Translations under genes and position numbers: made by a program
Shown here: piece by piece, positions 6,208-7,723 of the stretch
Layout: each line of letters starts with the position of its first letter
How positions within the stretch are numbered: position 1 is the first letter of the stretch
NCBI GenBank assembly: GCA_031290055.1
Contig: JAITOH010000016.1
Span: 1 to 7,723, forward strand
Direction of reading: 5' to 3'
Length of the DNA stretch: 7,723 bases
Source: Endomicrobium sp.
GTDB taxonomy: Bacteria; Elusimicrobiota; Endomicrobiia; Endomicrobiales; Endomicrobiaceae
Notes under the pieces: model-generated
What the model saw: only the letters and a program-made list of their open reading frames with translations
Database searches by the model: none
What the model was told of the DNA's origin: nothing

Positions 6208-7723
6208 TCATAGTTTAAACGTTTCGGGAGAGTTTTTTTCTTTAAACATAGAAATAAGACTGTTGATACTCATAATACCTAAATCTTTATTCCCTCTTGA
6301 TCTTACTGAAACTGAGTTCAGATTTTCTTCCTTAAGTCCAACAATCAATAAGTAAGGAATTTTCTGCATTGAATTTTCTCTTATTTTATATCCAATCCTT
6401 TCATTTCTATCATCTAAAATAACCCTCAAGTTATGTTTCTTTAATTCTTTCAACAGTTTAACACAATATTTTATCTGTTCATTGTTAATGGTTAATATTG
6501 ACGCTTGCACTGGAGCAATCCAAAATGGCAGAGCCCCCATATAGTGTTCTAAAAGAATACCTATAAATCTTTCCAAAGATCCCATTAATGCTCTGTGAAT
6601 CATATATGGCCTATTTTTCCCCCCACGTGAATTAATATAAAAAATATCAAATCTTTCTGGAAGATTAAAATCAAATTGTATAGTTGAACACTGCCAAAAT
6701 CTCCCTAAAGCATCCTTTATTTTTATATCAATTTTTGGACCATAAAATGCCCCACCTCCATGATCAATTTTATATTTACAGTTAGCTTTTTTCAAAGCAC
6801 TTTCAATTGAGTTTTGGGATTTTTCCCAATTTGCTATTGTACCTATATATTTTTTTTCAGGTTTTGTGGCAAGGTATATCATATATTCGTTAAATCCAAA
6901 GGTTTTTAGGCAATTTAAAGCCATGGTTAGTGCATTTACTATTTCTTCTTCGAGTTGTTCTGGTGCTACAATAATGTGCCCATCATCCTGAGTAAATCCT
7001 CTAACTCTTAAAAGACCATGTAAAACACCAGATTTTTCAAACCTATAAACTGTACCAAGTTCAGCATATCTAATTGGAAGTTCTCTGTAAGAATGTAGTC
7101 TAGTTTTATATATCATTAAGTGCATTGGACAATTCATAGGCTTCACTCGAAATGGTCTAGACTCTATGTCTATAGGGGCATACATGTTTTCATTATAAGT
7201 TTCTAAATGACCGCTTAGTTTAAAAAGATCTTCACTTGCAATATGTGGAGTAAATAAAAATTCATAATCATTTTCAAGATGTATTTTTTTCCAATAACTT
7301 TCAATGACATCTCTTAAAATAGTACCTTTTGGATGCCATAAAATTAAACCGCCACCAACAGCTTCGTTAATGCTAAATAAATTCAAGTCATTGCCAAGTT
7401 TTCTATGATCTCTTTTTTTGGATTCTTCAATTCTGATCAAATAATCCTCTAAATCTTGGCTTGTGAAAAATGCTGTTCCATATATTCTTTGTAATTGCTC
7501 TCTAGAAGAGTCGCCTCTCCAGTAAGCACCTGCCACAGAAAGAAGCTTAAAATATTTAAGTTCCCCTGTTGAATTTATGTGTGGTCCTTTACATAAATCT
7601 GTAAAATTTCCACAATTATACATACTTACTACGTCATTTTGAATTTGTGATGCTATCTCACTTTTATATTTCTCCCCCCTTTTTTGGAATTCTTCAATAA
7701 GTATACTTTTAGAATTAAATGAG
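6208..7723 (-). CDS. thrS: Threonyl-tRNA synthetase, 5' end cut by the window edge
   Basis: ThrRS charges tRNA-Thr with threonine in the cytosol and edits Ser-tRNA-Thr. The frame stays open to the right edge: 504 residues are visible of about 640, so the TGS domain and most of the editing domain lie outside. Visible are the end of the editing domain with DLCKGPH (the Cys and His of its zinc-like site), the class II catalytic core with MNCPMHLMIY (zinc-binding Cys), RGFTQDDGHII (zinc-binding His), HGGGAFYGPKID, and motif 3 region IHRALMGSLERF (zinc-binding His), then the C-terminal anticodon-binding domain from about ILTINNEQIKY to the end. All three core zinc ligands are kept, so it should be functional. 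An internal ATG at 7623 is not the start because the upstream codons continue the family sequence (GEKYK then C-G-N-F-T-D-L-C). No convincing terminator hairpin follows the TGA at 6208. Confidence 0.97.
   Translation of the reverse strand, partial: SFNSKSILIEEFQKRGEKYKSEIASQIQNDVVSMYNCGNFTDLCKGPHINSTGELKYFKLLSVAGAYWRGDSSREQLQRIYGTAFFTSQDLEDYLIRIEESKKRDHRKLGNDLNLFSINEAVGGGLILWHPKGTILRDVIESYWKKIHLENDYEFLFTPHIASEDLFKLSGHLETYNENMYAPIDIESRPFRVKPMNCPMHLMIYKTRLHSYRELPIRYAELGTVYRFEKSGVLHGLLRVRGFTQDDGHIIVAPEQLEEEIVNALTMALNCLKTFGFNEYMIYLATKPEKKYIGTIANWEKSQNSIESALKKANCKYKIDHGGGAFYGPKIDIKIKDALGRFWQCSTIQFDFNLPERFDIFYINSRGGKNRPYMIHRALMGSLERFIGILLEHYMGALPFWIAPVQASILTINNEQIKYCVKLLKELKKHNLRVILDDRNERIGYKIRENSMQKIPYLLIVGLKEENLNSVSVRSRGNKDLGIMSINSLISMFKEKNSPETFKL

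Overview
This is an AT-rich bacterial window in which every recognisable gene lies on the minus strand. From right to left it holds the 3' two-thirds or more of thrS, a 760-base stretch without an intact gene, a small coiled-coil (ZapB-like) gene, zapA, a 171-base spacer, rarA, a 5-formyltetrahydrofolate cyclo-ligase gene (ygfA type), rny (RNase Y), a 415-base non-coding stretch, and a polyprenyl synthase gene (ispA type) that runs off the left edge. The order zapA, cyclo-ligase, RNase Y, the very low GC content and the long eroded gaps suggest a member of the Elusimicrobiota, perhaps an Endomicrobium-like gut symbiont with a decaying genome. That placement is inference from memory of gene order and composition, not a database result.

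The central block (zapB-like to rny, about 5446 to 1309) reads as one transcription direction. It starts with a strong sigma70-type promoter (TTGACA, 17 bases, TAGAAT) placed so that the predicted first transcribed base is the A of the zapB-like ATG, which would make a leaderless mRNA. zapB-like and zapA are 1 base apart, rarA and the cyclo-ligase overlap, and the cyclo-ligase stop codon lies inside the Shine-Dalgarno sequence of rny. A hairpin with a short T run follows rny. The block combines Z-ring assembly (ZapA and a coiled-coil partner), replication-fork rescue (RarA), folate recycling and mRNA turnover (RNase Y). The genes are co-located housekeeping functions rather than one pathway.

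ispA appears to be its own unit, with a candidate promoter at 1015-1043, a leader of about 114 bases, and a TTG start behind an ideal AAGGAG. It makes the C15 or C20 prenyl diphosphate used for quinone and undecaprenyl-carrier synthesis.

The most interesting item is in the gap between thrS and the zapB-like gene. Reading the minus strand at 6150-5740 recovers, in order and at roughly the right spacing, eroded versions of the catalytic boxes of a XerC/XerD-type tyrosine recombinase, broken by stop codons and at least one frameshift. No previously undescribed intact system was found. The window is mainly housekeeping genes with eroded spacer DNA.
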